Positions 16,483-25,849 are shown, counted from the first letter of the stretch. The stretch is 64,000 nt of DNA from Obscuribacter phosphatis_A (GCA_017303615.1 JAFLCK010000014.1:65986-129985); one strand, 5' to 3'. Notes: generated by a model not told the origin, from the letters alone. Numbers and translations are program-made.

Positions 16483-17265
16483 ATGATTCAGCCCCAGTCT
16501 CTAGAAGATGGACCCCAGGCTAATTTACCGCCTACCAATCTGGATGATTATCAGGGACTACTCAACGATGGTGGCAGCGATTTCATCATGGACGCCTTCA
16601 TTGATCAAGCTGTGGAAGAGTCGATGTTCTCTGCCGAGGAAGTGATGATTGCCATCGCCGAAGAACAAGCCAAACTTTCGGAAGAAGTTGGGGTTGAAAG
16701 TGGTGCATCTTTCGACGCCAGTCCTGATGCTGAACTTTGTCAGACCACCGATGTCACCGAAAATTTGAAGCAGTTGCCTGCCAATACTATGGTTGGTGCC
16801 AGTGATAAGGTTTCGCGCAAGGCTCTGGTCAATTTGCTCGAAGGTTTTGTCGACGTGCTCAAATCTGAATCTGAGCCCGATGAAGAAGGTCGGCAATATA
16901 GGGTTGAATTGGTCTCAAGCGTCAAGCCTATAGAAGCTCATGTGGATGATCGCACTCAAGAAATCGAGAATCTGAGAAGTCTGGTTATCGAAGCGCAAGA
17001 CACGATAATAAAACTATTGACCGATAGAGTGGAAGATCGAGCCAAGATTGCAACGCTCGAGACCCAGGTGGCTTTATTGCCCGACTTGCAGGCGCAAGCC
17101 GACCGCGCCATGGCTGCAGCCGTCAAAACTGAAGAGTATAGAACTGAGCTGACCAAGATCAAATTTGAAGTAGATCGCTTCAAGCTCTTCCGGGTGCGCA
17201 GCGAAGAGGGCTCGCTTTGGGCGCGAATCAAGCGTTGGTTCGTCAAGCCCGATAGCAACCAGTAA
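16483..17265 (+). CDS. Acidic coiled-coil protein of unknown function
   Basis: No family recognised. The ATG at 16483 is chosen because AGGAG stands 7 nt before it (16471-16475); an upstream in-frame ATG at 16417 would add 22 residues that look non-coding. The 260-residue product has an acidic, low-complexity first half (many Asp, Glu, Ser), then a coiled coil from about residue 150 to 235 (EIENLRSLVIEAQDTIIKLL, then IATLETQVALLPDLQAQAD), and ends with a basic amphipathic helix (WARIKRWFVK) that could touch a membrane. It is 100 bp after mrdA, so a role with the elongasome is possible but unproven. It is convergent with the leucine-rich-repeat gene, 11 bp apart. Confidence 0.8.
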   Translation: MIQPQSLEDGPQANLPPTNLDDYQGLLNDGGSDFIMDAFIDQAVEESMFSAEEVMIAIAEEQAKLSEEVGVESGASFDASPDAELCQTTDVTENLKQLPANTMVGASDKVSRKALVNLLEGFVDVLKSESEPDEEGRQYRVELVSSVKPIEAHVDDRTQEIENLRSLVIEAQDTIIKLLTDRVEDRAKIATLETQVALLPDLQAQADRAMAAAVKTEEYRTELTKIKFEVDRFKLFRVRSEEGSLWARIKRWFVKPDSNQ

Positions 17266-17276
17266 TATAAGAAGTC

Positions 17277-18203
17277 TTAGCTAAAGACGGCACAGTCTTT
17301 TAACTTGCTTCTCAGTCTAGCCGCGCCGATTTCGGTGATTCTTGTGTCGCGCAATTCAAGATGTTCCAGGGTTGTGAGATTTTCCAGGTGGTTGAGACCT
17401 TTGTCAGTGATCAAAGTGCCGTTCAAAAAGAGAACTTTGATTGTTTTTGATTGCGAAAGTTCACTGAGGGCATCATCGCCGATTTCGGTGTCGTTCAGAT
17501 AAAGAGTTTCCAGACCCAACTGGGCCAGGTGCGGGGCGCAGCAATTGCTGATTTTGCTGTAGGAAAGGTCTAGTTCGTTGATGCGGCTGCGTCCCTCGCT
17601 CAGATAGGCTGGACCGCTGTCGTCAATCGATGCCGGTAGATGCAGGCGCTTTAGGCTCTCAAAGCCCTTGCAAAGATTGGCCAAGGCGTGGCTGGTCAAA
17701 GAAGTGCTCTTCAAAGTAAGGGAGGTCAATGAGGGCAGGTCCTTTATTAAGAGGAGCTGTTCGTCTCTCACCGAGGCCCCTGTCAGCCAGATTGTTTCCA
17801 GACTTTGGATCTTGCCTATTACTTCCAGGTCTTTGCCCGATATGGCGGCAAAATCTAGACGTAGCTCCACCAGCTCGCTCTCGACCAGACCGGCCAGGAC
17901 GCCGCTCGAAAATGTACACATGGAAAAGTCGGCAGACTCTAGCTGCTTAAGGCTTTCTGCTACTTTTGGCAGTTCTTTGTCGTTGAAATCGTAGGAAAAG
18001 GCCAGTCCCAGGAGGCTATCGTCCTTTATCTCTAGGGCCACCTGATTTTGTGCCTGGCCAACCCAGGTTTTTGAATGGGGGAAAGCTCTCTGCGCTAGAT
18101 AGAGATTGCCTGCGGACCGTGCTAGGGGGAAGTGGAGTTTAACTGCCTGCATAAATTTCCAGTGGTTTGCTTTGTGAAACAGATTGGACGGACCAGAGAG
18201 CAC
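17277..18203 (-). CDS. Leucine-rich-repeat protein
   Basis: Protein-interaction repeat protein, function unknown. From about residue 85 onward it shows seven or eight repeats of roughly 23-25 residues of the form LxxLxLxxTxIxDxxLxxL, for example LETLYLNDTEIGDDALSELS and LEHLELRDTRITEIGAARL. This spacing is that of the RI/cysteine-containing-type leucine-rich repeats. No signal peptide is present, so it is likely cytoplasmic. The start is uncertain: GTG 18203 has no Shine-Dalgarno, while ATG 18152 (17 codons later) has GGAAA upstream. Divergent from the NlpC/P60-like gene. Confidence 0.85.
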   Translation of the reverse strand: MLSGPSNLFHKANHWKFMQAVKLHFPLARSAGNLYLAQRAFPHSKTWVGQAQNQVALEIKDDSLLGLAFSYDFNDKELPKVAESLKQLESADFSMCTFSSGVLAGLVESELVELRLDFAAISGKDLEVIGKIQSLETIWLTGASVRDEQLLLIKDLPSLTSLTLKSTSLTSHALANLCKGFESLKRLHLPASIDDSGPAYLSEGRSRINELDLSYSKISNCCAPHLAQLGLETLYLNDTEIGDDALSELSQSKTIKVLFLNGTLITDKGLNHLENLTTLEHLELRDTRITEIGAARLRSKLKDCAVFS

Positions 18204-18320
18204 AGATAAGAAAGGTTCATTAATTGGTCGACCATGGGAGAAACCGTGTCGTCGATTTCCAGCTATTAGATTAACCTGTTGAAATCTTATACCCCCCTCT
18301 CCCTTGAAAATATAAATCCT

Positions 18321-19124
18321 ATGACTGATTTCTTTCCTTACGACCGCAATGGCCGGTCAGTTGACGGTTCATATAATCCCGAATTCGATTATGAAGATCG
18401 GACTCTGCGTCAGTTCGTCAATGACCAGATGATGGGTCAGATGAGTAGGGGCTATTACAGCGGTCCGCCCGAGCATCTTGCCTATCAGCAAGACTATCGC
18501 CAAGATGCTGTCTACAGGCCTCAGGGCAATCCAGATTCTTTATATATGCAGAATCCCTATTTAGATTATGCCGACGAGCGCTCCGGCTATCGCCGACCGA
18601 TGCCGCCTGACATGCAGTCTGAAATGCAACCAGTTCAATACGCTCAGTATCGTCCCGAAGGGGGCGAGCGCGGTAGCAGTCGCGACAGTCGCCGCCATAG
18701 CTGGACCGAGGGTGAAATTCGCGATTTTTATCGTCTAGATGACACAGTCTCTGGTCTGAACGGGCAGTCTATCAATAGATTTTTCCCAAATATGGACCCA
18801 GACGTTGCCTGCGCCAAAGCGGTCAGTCTGGCCATCAAAAAGGCCTGGGGCTACAATGTCGATGAAGTCAATGTCAACCGTCTCGAACAGAGGCTGCGCG
18901 GCTTCGGCTTCACCCAGGTGAGTTCTCCCCGTGATGTTAAGCCGGGCGATGTAATCCTGGCTTATCGCGAACAGGGCGATTATTCCCATTCGGCAATCTA
19001 TATGGGCAATGACCGTATCTTCAATAATGACAGCAAAACAGGGCTGATGAGAATGGAGTCGATAACCAAGTTTAACGAAGCTCAGTTCAAGCGCTTTGTC
19101 ATCTTGCGTAAGCCCTCTGCTTAA
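18321..19124 (+). CDS. NlpC/P60-like (CHAP/papain-fold) protein with disordered N-terminus
   Basis: Probable cysteine amidase or peptidase of the papain-like fold. The first 140 residues are rich in Tyr, Gln, Pro, Met and Arg and look disordered. The C-terminal 120 residues carry the fold landmarks: a Cys in PDVACAKAVSLAIKKAWG (start of the catalytic helix), the turn DVKPGDVILAY, then the catalytic His in YSHSAIYMG and a polar Asn in IFNNDS. These are the three positions used by NlpC/P60 enzymes. There is no signal peptide, so export is unclear; the substrate may not be peptidoglycan. ATG 18321 is chosen; a TTG 14 codons upstream is possible. Confidence 0.72.
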   Translation: MTDFFPYDRNGRSVDGSYNPEFDYEDRTLRQFVNDQMMGQMSRGYYSGPPEHLAYQQDYRQDAVYRPQGNPDSLYMQNPYLDYADERSGYRRPMPPDMQSEMQPVQYAQYRPEGGERGSSRDSRRHSWTEGEIRDFYRLDDTVSGLNGQSINRFFPNMDPDVACAKAVSLAIKKAWGYNVDEVNVNRLEQRLRGFGFTQVSSPRDVKPGDVILAYREQGDYSHSAIYMGNDRIFNNDSKTGLMRMESITKFNEAQFKRFVILRKPSA

Positions 19125-19234
19125 CTGCTGTTTAAGTCATCTGTATAAGTTTTCAGATTTGCTTTATCAGACTCTGCGATAAGCTCTCGCGCTTTCGTGG
19201 CATAAAAGCTGGGTCTGGTTTTGCGGATCTGCTC

Positions 19235-19957
19235 ATGGAATTTGATATCAGGCTGGTGGCGCCTCTTGCCACTACAATTGGTATCATGGTCAGTATTTAT
19301 CTTTGGATACTGAACCAGAAAAAGAAGCGCTTGAGCTTCAAGGTACTCTCTTGCGAACCAATACTGAAGCTCTCAGGCTATGCCCGCCGTCATTTGCAGG
19401 TGCGCTTTGACGGACAGATAGTCGACGACGCTTCAGTTGTGCTTTTGCGCCTGACCAATAGTGGCCATCTGCCCATCAATGTCTCAGATTACATCAGCGA
19501 AATTTCGATTTGCTTCAATCCCGGTGCCCTGGTTTTAATGGCTGACGTAAGAGCCACTGCCCCCGCCGATCTCGATGAGCGTACCGAGGCAAGAGGTTCA
19601 CTCGGCCTAATCAAGACCTTGGAAGACCGCCGCGTTGTTTTAGAGCGGGTCTTACTCAATGATGGTGATTCTCTGACTTTGCAGGTAGTGGTGCGCAATC
19701 ATAGCGGACGGCTGCAAGTGAAAGGACATATCAACGGTATTTCCAAAATCGAAGAAGAGAAAAAATATCTTCTCACTCCTCGCCTACTCACCAGCGGCGG
19801 TGTGACTATAATGATCGCCAGCATGTTCCTTTGCGAGCCAAGCTCTTTCTTCTATTGGGGTTTCGAAGACATCTTGCCCTATGTGCAGCTCTTTGCCATG
19901 GGTCTGCTCTTGCTTTTGGTTGGTTTGCGCTGGCCCAAGCCCATAGATTTGGTTTAG
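19235..19957 (+). CDS. Membrane protein of unknown function
   Basis: 240 residues. One N-terminal membrane helix (about residues 8-26) is followed by a basic KKKR cluster and a soluble beta-rich domain (residues 35-175) with alternating hydrophobic residues (VVLLRLTNSGHLPINVSDYI, then LTLQVVVRNHSGRLQVKG), reminiscent of an immunoglobulin-like fold. Two more helices lie at about 185-202 and 210-230. I recognise no family. It precedes the HAMP-domain receptor gene by 47 bp and may be co-transcribed. Confidence 0.78.
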   Translation: MEFDIRLVAPLATTIGIMVSIYLWILNQKKKRLSFKVLSCEPILKLSGYARRHLQVRFDGQIVDDASVVLLRLTNSGHLPINVSDYISEISICFNPGALVLMADVRATAPADLDERTEARGSLGLIKTLEDRRVVLERVLLNDGDSLTLQVVVRNHSGRLQVKGHINGISKIEEEKKYLLTPRLLTSGGVTIMIASMFLCEPSSFFYWGFEDILPYVQLFAMGLLLLLVGLRWPKPIDLV

Positions 19958-20004
19958 AGACTTAGAAAAGACACAGATATAGATAGTTTTGCTGGAGGGC
20001 GCAG

Positions 20005-21510
20005 GTGAAGATCAGATCGCAGTTGAAGGTTGTCTCTATCGCCAACGCCCTCTTTGTTCTGATTTTGGGCGGCTCCGCTCTCTTTGGCGTGCTCAAACTT
20101 ACTGAGGCTCACAAAAGTGTCTCGCATTCGCATAAAGTTTTGGCTGAGATCAATATGCTGCTTTTCAATCTTGCCGATACCACGGCAAACGAAAGAGCTT
20201 ATCTCATTACCGAGCAGGAAAGCTATTTCCAGCGCTATAAATTTTCCATGGAAAAAACAGAGAAGTCTCTCGGTGATCTTCCCGCCTTGCTTACCGACAA
20301 CCAAGAACAGTCGTCTCGCATCAAAGAAGTAGACCGGGTGATTATGGAGCGTCTCAAGTCTTTCGAAGTGACCACCGAACTCTATCGCAAGGGTGATAAA
20401 GAAGGGGCTCTCAACCGTGTGCGCCTCGGCAAAGGGCAGCAGTACATGATGCAGATCAGCCGCATGATCGAAGAAGTGAAGCAGACCGAGCTCTCTTTGC
20501 TTGAGCATCGTCTACAAGATCTCAGTCGCAACATCGAGTCGCTGGAGCGCACAATTATCTTTGGTACACTTTCGGCCATCGCCTGCGTCTCGCTCTTCAA
20601 TGCCGCCCTTGGCCGCAATGTCGTTTCTTGGGTAGAGCTTTTGCGTCATGCCGCCGACAATATCGAAAGAGGACGCTTCGACACACGGGTGCCCACCGAA
20701 ACCGCCGACGAATTTGCCGAGATAGCGGAAGCCTTCAATAGACTGGGCCAATCGCTCGAGGTGGCCTTGGATATTCAGCCTTCTGAGTTGGAGGATGCCC
20801 GCGATAGTCTCTCGCGTGTGGCTCAGACCGCCTACCATGTGGAAGAGTGGTCTCATACAGCTAGAGACAGCGCCCGCCTGGCTCAATCGGCTATCAATTC
20901 AGCTTTGACCGGGGCGGGTGAGATGTCTTTGACCGCCCCGGTTCTGATGAACCGCTCTATGTCATCTTATGAATCGGTGCGTCTAATCAACGACACATTG
21001 AGCGACTTGCAAGAACGCTTTGCCGGTCTCACCGATGTCTCCAACGAACTCATGGTTTTGTGTTTGAATGCCGAGACTCAAGATCAAGAAACTCTCACCG
21101 CCGCTAGTATCAAGCTCTGGCAGTCGAAGCTGAAGGAAGTTTCGCTCAAACTGCGAGAAGAAAGCAATCAGTCTCATAGACTTTTACGCAAACTGGAATC
21201 GGAAGGCATTAGACTTTTAGGCGAAGAGCGCGACGAACATTCATCGGCTCAAAAAATCTCTTTGGCTGTAGAGCAACTTATGCTCAGTTTACGTAGCTGC
21301 GCCGAGTCAATCAATTCGGCCCAAAATTCCATCAATAGCATGTCTGAACTAACCAGTAAGAACAGCACCACGGTCGCTCTGGGCCGAGGCAGTCTAGATA
21401 GGCTGTTCAACGATCTTGAACGGCGCAAAGCAAAGGTTAGGCCGGTCGAGGCTTTAGCCACCAGTGCCCTTGCCACCATAAGCGATGCCAAACCCGATGC
21501 TGCAAGCTGA
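20005..21510 (+). CDS. CHASE3-HAMP receptor with degenerate chemoreceptor signalling domain
   Basis: Membrane sensor of 501 residues. The GTG start (20005) has GGAGGG upstream. An N-terminal helix (8-30) and a second near 185-205 flank a helical extracytoplasmic domain of CHASE3 type (SVSHSHKVLAEINMLLFNLADTTANERAYLIT). A HAMP domain follows (about 206-260, ending DEFAEIAEAFNRLGQSLE). The rest is long coiled coil. The segment ELMVLCLNAETQDQETLTA occupies the place of the NLLALNAAIEAARAGE tip of methyl-accepting proteins, but most residues that contact CheA and CheW are lost. No glutamate methylation pairs are evident. It is convergent with metG, 6 bp apart. Likely a sensor that signals through a non-Che partner. 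Confidence 0.82.
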   Translation: MKIRSQLKVVSIANALFVLILGGSALFGVLKLTEAHKSVSHSHKVLAEINMLLFNLADTTANERAYLITEQESYFQRYKFSMEKTEKSLGDLPALLTDNQEQSSRIKEVDRVIMERLKSFEVTTELYRKGDKEGALNRVRLGKGQQYMMQISRMIEEVKQTELSLLEHRLQDLSRNIESLERTIIFGTLSAIACVSLFNAALGRNVVSWVELLRHAADNIERGRFDTRVPTETADEFAEIAEAFNRLGQSLEVALDIQPSELEDARDSLSRVAQTAYHVEEWSHTARDSARLAQSAINSALTGAGEMSLTAPVLMNRSMSSYESVRLINDTLSDLQERFAGLTDVSNELMVLCLNAETQDQETLTAASIKLWQSKLKEVSLKLREESNQSHRLLRKLESEGIRLLGEERDEHSSAQKISLAVEQLMLSLRSCAESINSAQNSINSMSELTSKNSTTVALGRGSLDRLFNDLERRKAKVRPVEALATSALATISDAKPDAAS

Positions 21511-21516
21511 TTGTCT

Positions 21517-23061
21517 TTAGCTCTTTACTGCTTCTTCTAATCTCATAAATATTGGTCCGGTGTTGCGCACCTTTTGACCAACCGGAATCATATCGAAGAA
21601 ACCATCCGGTCTATCTGAGTCGCCCAAGACTTCGATATTATCGTCATGTCCCAGCTGCCACCAGATATCGGAAGCCAATTTCGGTGTGAAGGGATAAATT
21701 TGAAAAGCCACTCTTCTGAGCATCTCCACCGAGGTGTAAAGCACTTCCGAGGCTTCTTTGACTTTGCCTTCTTTGAAGAGTGTCCAGGGTTTTTCGTCGT
21801 TTATGTATTTATTGGTTTGGTCTAGAATGGCCATAATAGCTTCCACTGCCTTGGCAAATTCCAGCTTTTCCATGCAGCTATCGAAGACCGCGTGCAAGGT
21901 ATTGGCTTTCTCTCTCAAATCGTGCTCCGGCTTGGCATCTGGTATTTTGCCGTCCAGATTGTTTTCGATTAGTTTGAGGGTGCGGTTGAGCAGATTGCCG
22001 AGATTGTTTGCCAGTTCGGCATTTACTTTACGGACAAATTCGTGTCTGGAAAAATCGCCGTCTTGATCGAAAGAGGTGCCGCTCATGAGGAAGAAGCGCA
22101 CGGCATCAGCTCCGAATTCTTCCACCAATTTATTTGGATCGATGACATTGCCTAAGCTCTTACTTATTTTCTGTCCTTCCACCGTAATGAAACCGTGGGC
22201 ATAAATCTGCTTGGGCAGCGGAATTCCTGCCGCCATCAAGAAGGCTATCCAGTAGATAGAGTGGAACTTGGTGATGTCTTTGCCGATGAGATGGAGGTCT
22301 GCCGGCCAGTACTTTTGGAAGTGCTCGCCGTCGGTGAGATAACCCGCCCCGGTGATGTAATTGGTGAGGGCATCCATCCAAACATAAATGACTTGGTCGT
22401 GATCGCCTGGAATATCGATGCCCCAATTAAGCGATTTGCGCGAACGCGAGACTGAAAAATCGGTTAACTCTGGGTCGTTCAACTGATTCAAGACTTCTTT
22501 GCGGCGTCCTTCGGGGCGCACAGATTCTGGGTTTTCTTCCAGCCAAGTTTTGATTAGTGGTTTGTACTTTGAGAGTTTGAAGAAATAGTTTTCTTCGGCA
22601 ATTTTGCGTGGCGGCTTTTTATGGTTGGGGCAGTTGCCGCTTTCGTCCAGATCGCGCTCTCTGAGAAAGTCTTCACAGCCTTCGCAATAGAGACCTTCGT
22701 AGGTGGACTTATAGATGTCCCCCTGTTCTTTCAGTTTGGTAAAGAGGCTTTGCACCACTTTGGCATGACGCTCTTCGGTGGTTCTGATGAAATAGTCGAA
22801 GGACAAGCCCAGGTTGAGCCAAGATTTTTTGAAGGTCTCAGCGATTTCATCGCAAAAGGCTATAGGGGTTTTGCCCGCAGCCAGAGCCGATTTCTCTACT
22901 TTTGAACCATGCTCGTCGGTGCCGGTAAGAAAGAACACATCATAACCACGCATGCGATAGTAGCGAGCAATGACGTCGGCGGCGATTTTTTCATAGGCAT
23001 GCCCGATGTGAGGGGCTGCGTTGACGTAGTCAATCGCCGTGGTGACATAGAACTTTTTCAT
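21517..23061 (-). CDS. metG: Methionyl-tRNA synthetase
   Basis: Charges tRNA-Met; cytoplasmic class I synthetase. 514 residues, the short form without the C-terminal tRNA-binding (EMAP-II-like) domain. HIGH motif at residues 17-21 (PHIGH); KMSKS appears as KISKS near residue 299 (VEGQKISKSLGN). Between them a zinc knuckle CEGC...CPNH, and IDIPGDHDQVIYVWMDALTNY. The anticodon-binding helical domain follows (NLGNLLNRTLKLIE, then YINDEKPWTLFKEG). Monocistronic; divergent from coaBC. Confidence 0.98.
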   Translation of the reverse strand: MKKFYVTTAIDYVNAAPHIGHAYEKIAADVIARYYRMRGYDVFFLTGTDEHGSKVEKSALAAGKTPIAFCDEIAETFKKSWLNLGLSFDYFIRTTEERHAKVVQSLFTKLKEQGDIYKSTYEGLYCEGCEDFLRERDLDESGNCPNHKKPPRKIAEENYFFKLSKYKPLIKTWLEENPESVRPEGRRKEVLNQLNDPELTDFSVSRSRKSLNWGIDIPGDHDQVIYVWMDALTNYITGAGYLTDGEHFQKYWPADLHLIGKDITKFHSIYWIAFLMAAGIPLPKQIYAHGFITVEGQKISKSLGNVIDPNKLVEEFGADAVRFFLMSGTSFDQDGDFSRHEFVRKVNAELANNLGNLLNRTLKLIENNLDGKIPDAKPEHDLREKANTLHAVFDSCMEKLEFAKAVEAIMAILDQTNKYINDEKPWTLFKEGKVKEASEVLYTSVEMLRRVAFQIYPFTPKLASDIWWQLGHDDNIEVLGDSDRPDGFFDMIPVGQKVRNTGPIFMRLEEAVKS

Positions 23062-23280
23062 GGATGACGTGTAACCTATTAAGCACTACAATAACTATGC
23101 CGAACCATAATAATACATATCTGGTGTCCGGAAGACGCTGGTGTTTAAAGGGCGGCGGCTGTCAAGCGATGGTGCTGGTTTAGAACGGTCAAAAGCAAGC
23201 AAGTAGGCTAAGTAAGAGCTGGGGCTTGGGCCGGGGCGTCAAACTAATAGAAAATTTGAGGGCAAGCGAGGTTTGCAAGT

Positions 23281-24546
23281 ATGAAGAAGGGCAGCAAAAA
23301 AAGGGCAAGCAATATTGAATCGTTTAGCCCACTTGAAAACAAAACTATTTTGCTTGGCATCACCGGTGGTATAGCCGCCTACAAAGCTTGCGACATCGCT
23401 TCACTTTTGCGCCGCTCCGGCGCCGATGTGCACGCCGTTCTCACCCCCAATGCCAAAGAGTTCATCACGCCGCTCTCGCTCACCACGATCACCCGCAACC
23501 AAGCCCATTGCGAACAGTATGGGCCGACTGTCAATTGGCGCCCCGAGCACATCGATCTGGCTAAAAAATGCGACCTCATCTTGATAGCTCCCGCCACTGC
23601 CGATATCATCGCCAAACTCGCCAATGGCATTTGCGACGATCTTCTCACCACCATGGTTTTAGCCTCGCAGGCCAAGGTCATGTTGGCTCCGGCTATGAAT
23701 CCGGTCATGCTGGCGCATCCGGCTACACAACACAATCTTTCCATTCTAGAAAATCGCTACCGCTACGACATAATTTCTCCTGAATTTGGCGAAGTGGCTT
23801 GCGGCGATGTCGGTCTCGGCAAGATGGCGGCGGTAGAGTCTATCATCGCTGCTGTGGCAGCGCGCCTCCTTGCCAATCAGACACTTTCCACCAAACGAGT
23901 TTTGGTCACAGCCGGGGGCACGCGCGAACCCATCGATCCGGTGCGCTTCATCGGCAACCGCTCTTCGGGCAAGATGGGCATAGCTATGGCTGATGCTGCT
24001 TTTGCTCGCGGTGCCGATGTTACCTTGATTTCAACAGTAGATGTTGAAAGAGCTTATCCTGTGGTGGTTGTGGAGACCGCTCAAGAGATGCAAGATGCTG
24101 TCGAATCTGAATTCGACGGTTGTGATGCTCTAGTTATGACCGCAGCTGTGGCTGATTTCAGACCTCTAGCTGTCTCTAGTCAGAAAATCAAGAAGACCGA
24201 ATCGGAAGACCTGGTTTTGGAGCTCACTAAGAACCCTGACATTATCGACCTGCTTGGCCGCGTCAAGCGCAAAGACCAAGTTATTGTCGGCTTTGCCGCC
24301 GAATCTGAAGCCTTGCTCTCTAATGCCGCTCAGAAGCTGAAACGCAAGAATCTCGACATGATTATCGGCAACGATATTTCAGTTCCTGATATCGGCTTTG
24401 GATCAGATGACAACGCCGTTGTCATACTTTCCGCCGAAGGCACCCGCGAAAGTCTGCCGCGCATGCCGAAGCGGGCTATCGCTGACCACATCTGCGATTT
24501 GCTGGCTGACCGTTTTCAGGTGATTGAGAAAGAATACGTAGGTTAG
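23281..24546 (+). CDS. coaBC: Phosphopantothenoylcysteine decarboxylase / phosphopantothenate-cysteine ligase
   Basis: Two consecutive steps of coenzyme A synthesis. The N-terminal FMN domain (about residues 18-190) has GITGGIAAYKACDIASLLRR, the catalytic His in PEHIDLAKK and the APAMNPVM substrate clamp. The C-terminal CoaB domain starts VLVTAGGTREPIDPVRFIGNRSSGKMG and ends with the NDIS...FGSDDN nucleotide-binding region. 421 residues, full length, with an extra Lys-rich N-terminus of about 17 residues. The start is the ATG at 23281. The acyl-CoA enzymes elsewhere in the window depend on this cofactor. Confidence 0.97.
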   Translation: MKKGSKKRASNIESFSPLENKTILLGITGGIAAYKACDIASLLRRSGADVHAVLTPNAKEFITPLSLTTITRNQAHCEQYGPTVNWRPEHIDLAKKCDLILIAPATADIIAKLANGICDDLLTTMVLASQAKVMLAPAMNPVMLAHPATQHNLSILENRYRYDIISPEFGEVACGDVGLGKMAAVESIIAAVAARLLANQTLSTKRVLVTAGGTREPIDPVRFIGNRSSGKMGIAMADAAFARGADVTLISTVDVERAYPVVVVETAQEMQDAVESEFDGCDALVMTAAVADFRPLAVSSQKIKKTESEDLVLELTKNPDIIDLLGRVKRKDQVIVGFAAESEALLSNAAQKLKRKNLDMIIGNDISVPDIGFGSDDNAVVILSAEGTRESLPRMPKRAIADHICDLLADRFQVIEKEYVG

Positions 24547-24617
24547 GCTTCTTATTTGGGTCTAGCCCTTAGTTTGGTGCTATACTGCAGTGTCCACATC
24601 GTGTCGGAGATTTGTTC

Positions 24618-24995
24618 ATGGGCAGAGCCGAGAACTATAGCGTTGAAATTTCTTCCGCCGAGTCAGAGCGGAATCCCGGTTGGGGCGCCTGGTTGGCTGG
24701 ATTACTTATCGGAGCAGCCGGCGGTGCAGCCATCGCCTTGTTGACCGCTCCTAAATCTGGCAATGAGCTGCGCGGCAATCTAGAGAGGACCGCCAGGCAC
24801 GTGCCGGACCGTCTTGGAGAAGTCGTGGATGATTCCCTCGATCTTTACGCTTCTTTCCTCAATTATTGCCAGCTCACTCTCGAGGAGCAAACACTGCGTT
24901 TCAAGCGTGCTGTGGCTGCCGGTAAGTTAGCTGCCGCCAAGAAGAGAGAAGAAATCGAACTGGGCGGCGGTCAGATGCCTTTCCAGCATCGCTAG
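24618..24995 (+). CDS. YtxH-domain small membrane protein (first copy)
   Basis: 125 residues. The membrane segment GWGAWLAGLLIGAAGGAAIALLTAPKSGNELRGNLE is the YtxH signature: a glycine-rich helix followed by the LL(S/T)APKSGxELR box. A helical region follows (residues 55-110). YtxH proteins are envelope proteins of unknown mechanism, known from general stress regulons. ATG 24618 is used; a TTG two codons earlier is in frame. It is the first of three small membrane genes on the same strand (gaps of 16 and 53 bp), likely one operon. Confidence 0.85.
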   Translation: MGRAENYSVEISSAESERNPGWGAWLAGLLIGAAGGAAIALLTAPKSGNELRGNLERTARHVPDRLGEVVDDSLDLYASFLNYCQLTLEEQTLRFKRAVAAGKLAAAKKREEIELGGGQMPFQHR

Positions 24996-25011
24996 AAACG
25001 AGGAGTTTTAC

Positions 25012-25443
25012 GTGGAGCAAATTTCCGGAAGCCTGAACATACTGGTGGCGGTGGCTTTGATCTTTTTGGCTGTCTCACTGATGCTAATCAGCCTGCCCCT
25101 TATGTCTATGGTTAAACAGTCAGAGCGCACGCTTTCCGCCCTCGAAAGACTTCTTGGAACGGTGGACAAAGAGCTTGGACCCACCCTCAAACAAGTCGAC
25201 ACCCTCTTGGGTGCGGTAATCGAGCTGAAAGGTAGAGCTGAACGCTCTATCGGCGATGTGGGCAGCAAGGTCGGTGATGTTAAGGGCGGCATTACAAAGG
25301 CTGCCGATGAGGCTAAGAAAAACTCATCAGTATTTGGTGCCGGTTTTATGGCAGGTATAAGAGCCTATCTGGAGCCAAAGGGTAACAAGGAAGAAAAAGA
25401 GCGCATTCGGGAAGCGAGATCGCTTTCTGAAGTGGGCAAGTAA
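25012..25443 (+). CDS. DUF948-like single-pass membrane protein
   Basis: 143 residues. A strong N-terminal membrane helix (residues 9-32) leads into an amphipathic coiled region with heptad spacing (LSALERLLGTVDKELGPTLKQVDTLLGAV), as in DUF948 proteins, which are often encoded beside YtxH genes. The C-terminal part is Lys/Glu-rich. The GTG start at 25012 has CGAGGAG upstream. Role unknown; gene order with YtxH genes on both sides indicates one envelope module. Confidence 0.8.
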   Translation: MEQISGSLNILVAVALIFLAVSLMLISLPLMSMVKQSERTLSALERLLGTVDKELGPTLKQVDTLLGAVIELKGRAERSIGDVGSKVGDVKGGITKAADEAKKNSSVFGAGFMAGIRAYLEPKGNKEEKERIREARSLSEVGK

Positions 25444-25496
25444 AAGAGTGAAAGCTCTAAGCAAACTTAACTAGATTGTGAGGTAAAACACAGATC

Positions 25497-25829
25497 ATGA
25501 GCAGATTTTGGGAAGGTCTCGTAGTAGGCGGCGCTGTTGGTTACATAATCGGTCTCTTGTCGGCTCCCAAGTCGGGCGCCGAATTGCGTCGTCAGATTGC
25601 TGACGGTTCTGAAGACCTCTACAAGCAAGCGTCTGACTCTCTTTGCGAAATCAAAGAGAAAACCGGTACAACAATTACCGACTTGCAAAGCAGAAGCAAT
25701 GAAGTTTTGAAGAAAGCCAGCGACTCTGTAGCCGGCACCAAAGATCAGATTGCCCAGAAGTTGCAAGAACTGGCAGGACAATCGAAAGTCATGGTGGATG
25801 ACGTAGAAAGCGCCACATCGGGAGGCTAG
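25497..25829 (+). CDS. YtxH-domain small membrane protein (second copy)
   Basis: 110 residues. FWEGLVVGGAVGYIIGLLSAPKSGAELRRQI is a canonical YtxH box (helix plus LLSAPKSGxELR). The rest is a charged helix with repeated Asp/Ser/Lys patterns (SEDLYKQASDSLCEIKEKTG, then NEVLKKASDSVAGTKDQI), recalling apolipoprotein- or LEA-like amphipathic helices. Probably paralogous to the first YtxH gene of the cluster. Confidence 0.85.
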   Translation: MSRFWEGLVVGGAVGYIIGLLSAPKSGAELRRQIADGSEDLYKQASDSLCEIKEKTGTTITDLQSRSNEVLKKASDSVAGTKDQIAQKLQELAGQSKVMVDDVESATSGG

Positions 25830-25849
25830 GGCTATTTTGCCCGAGTCGA

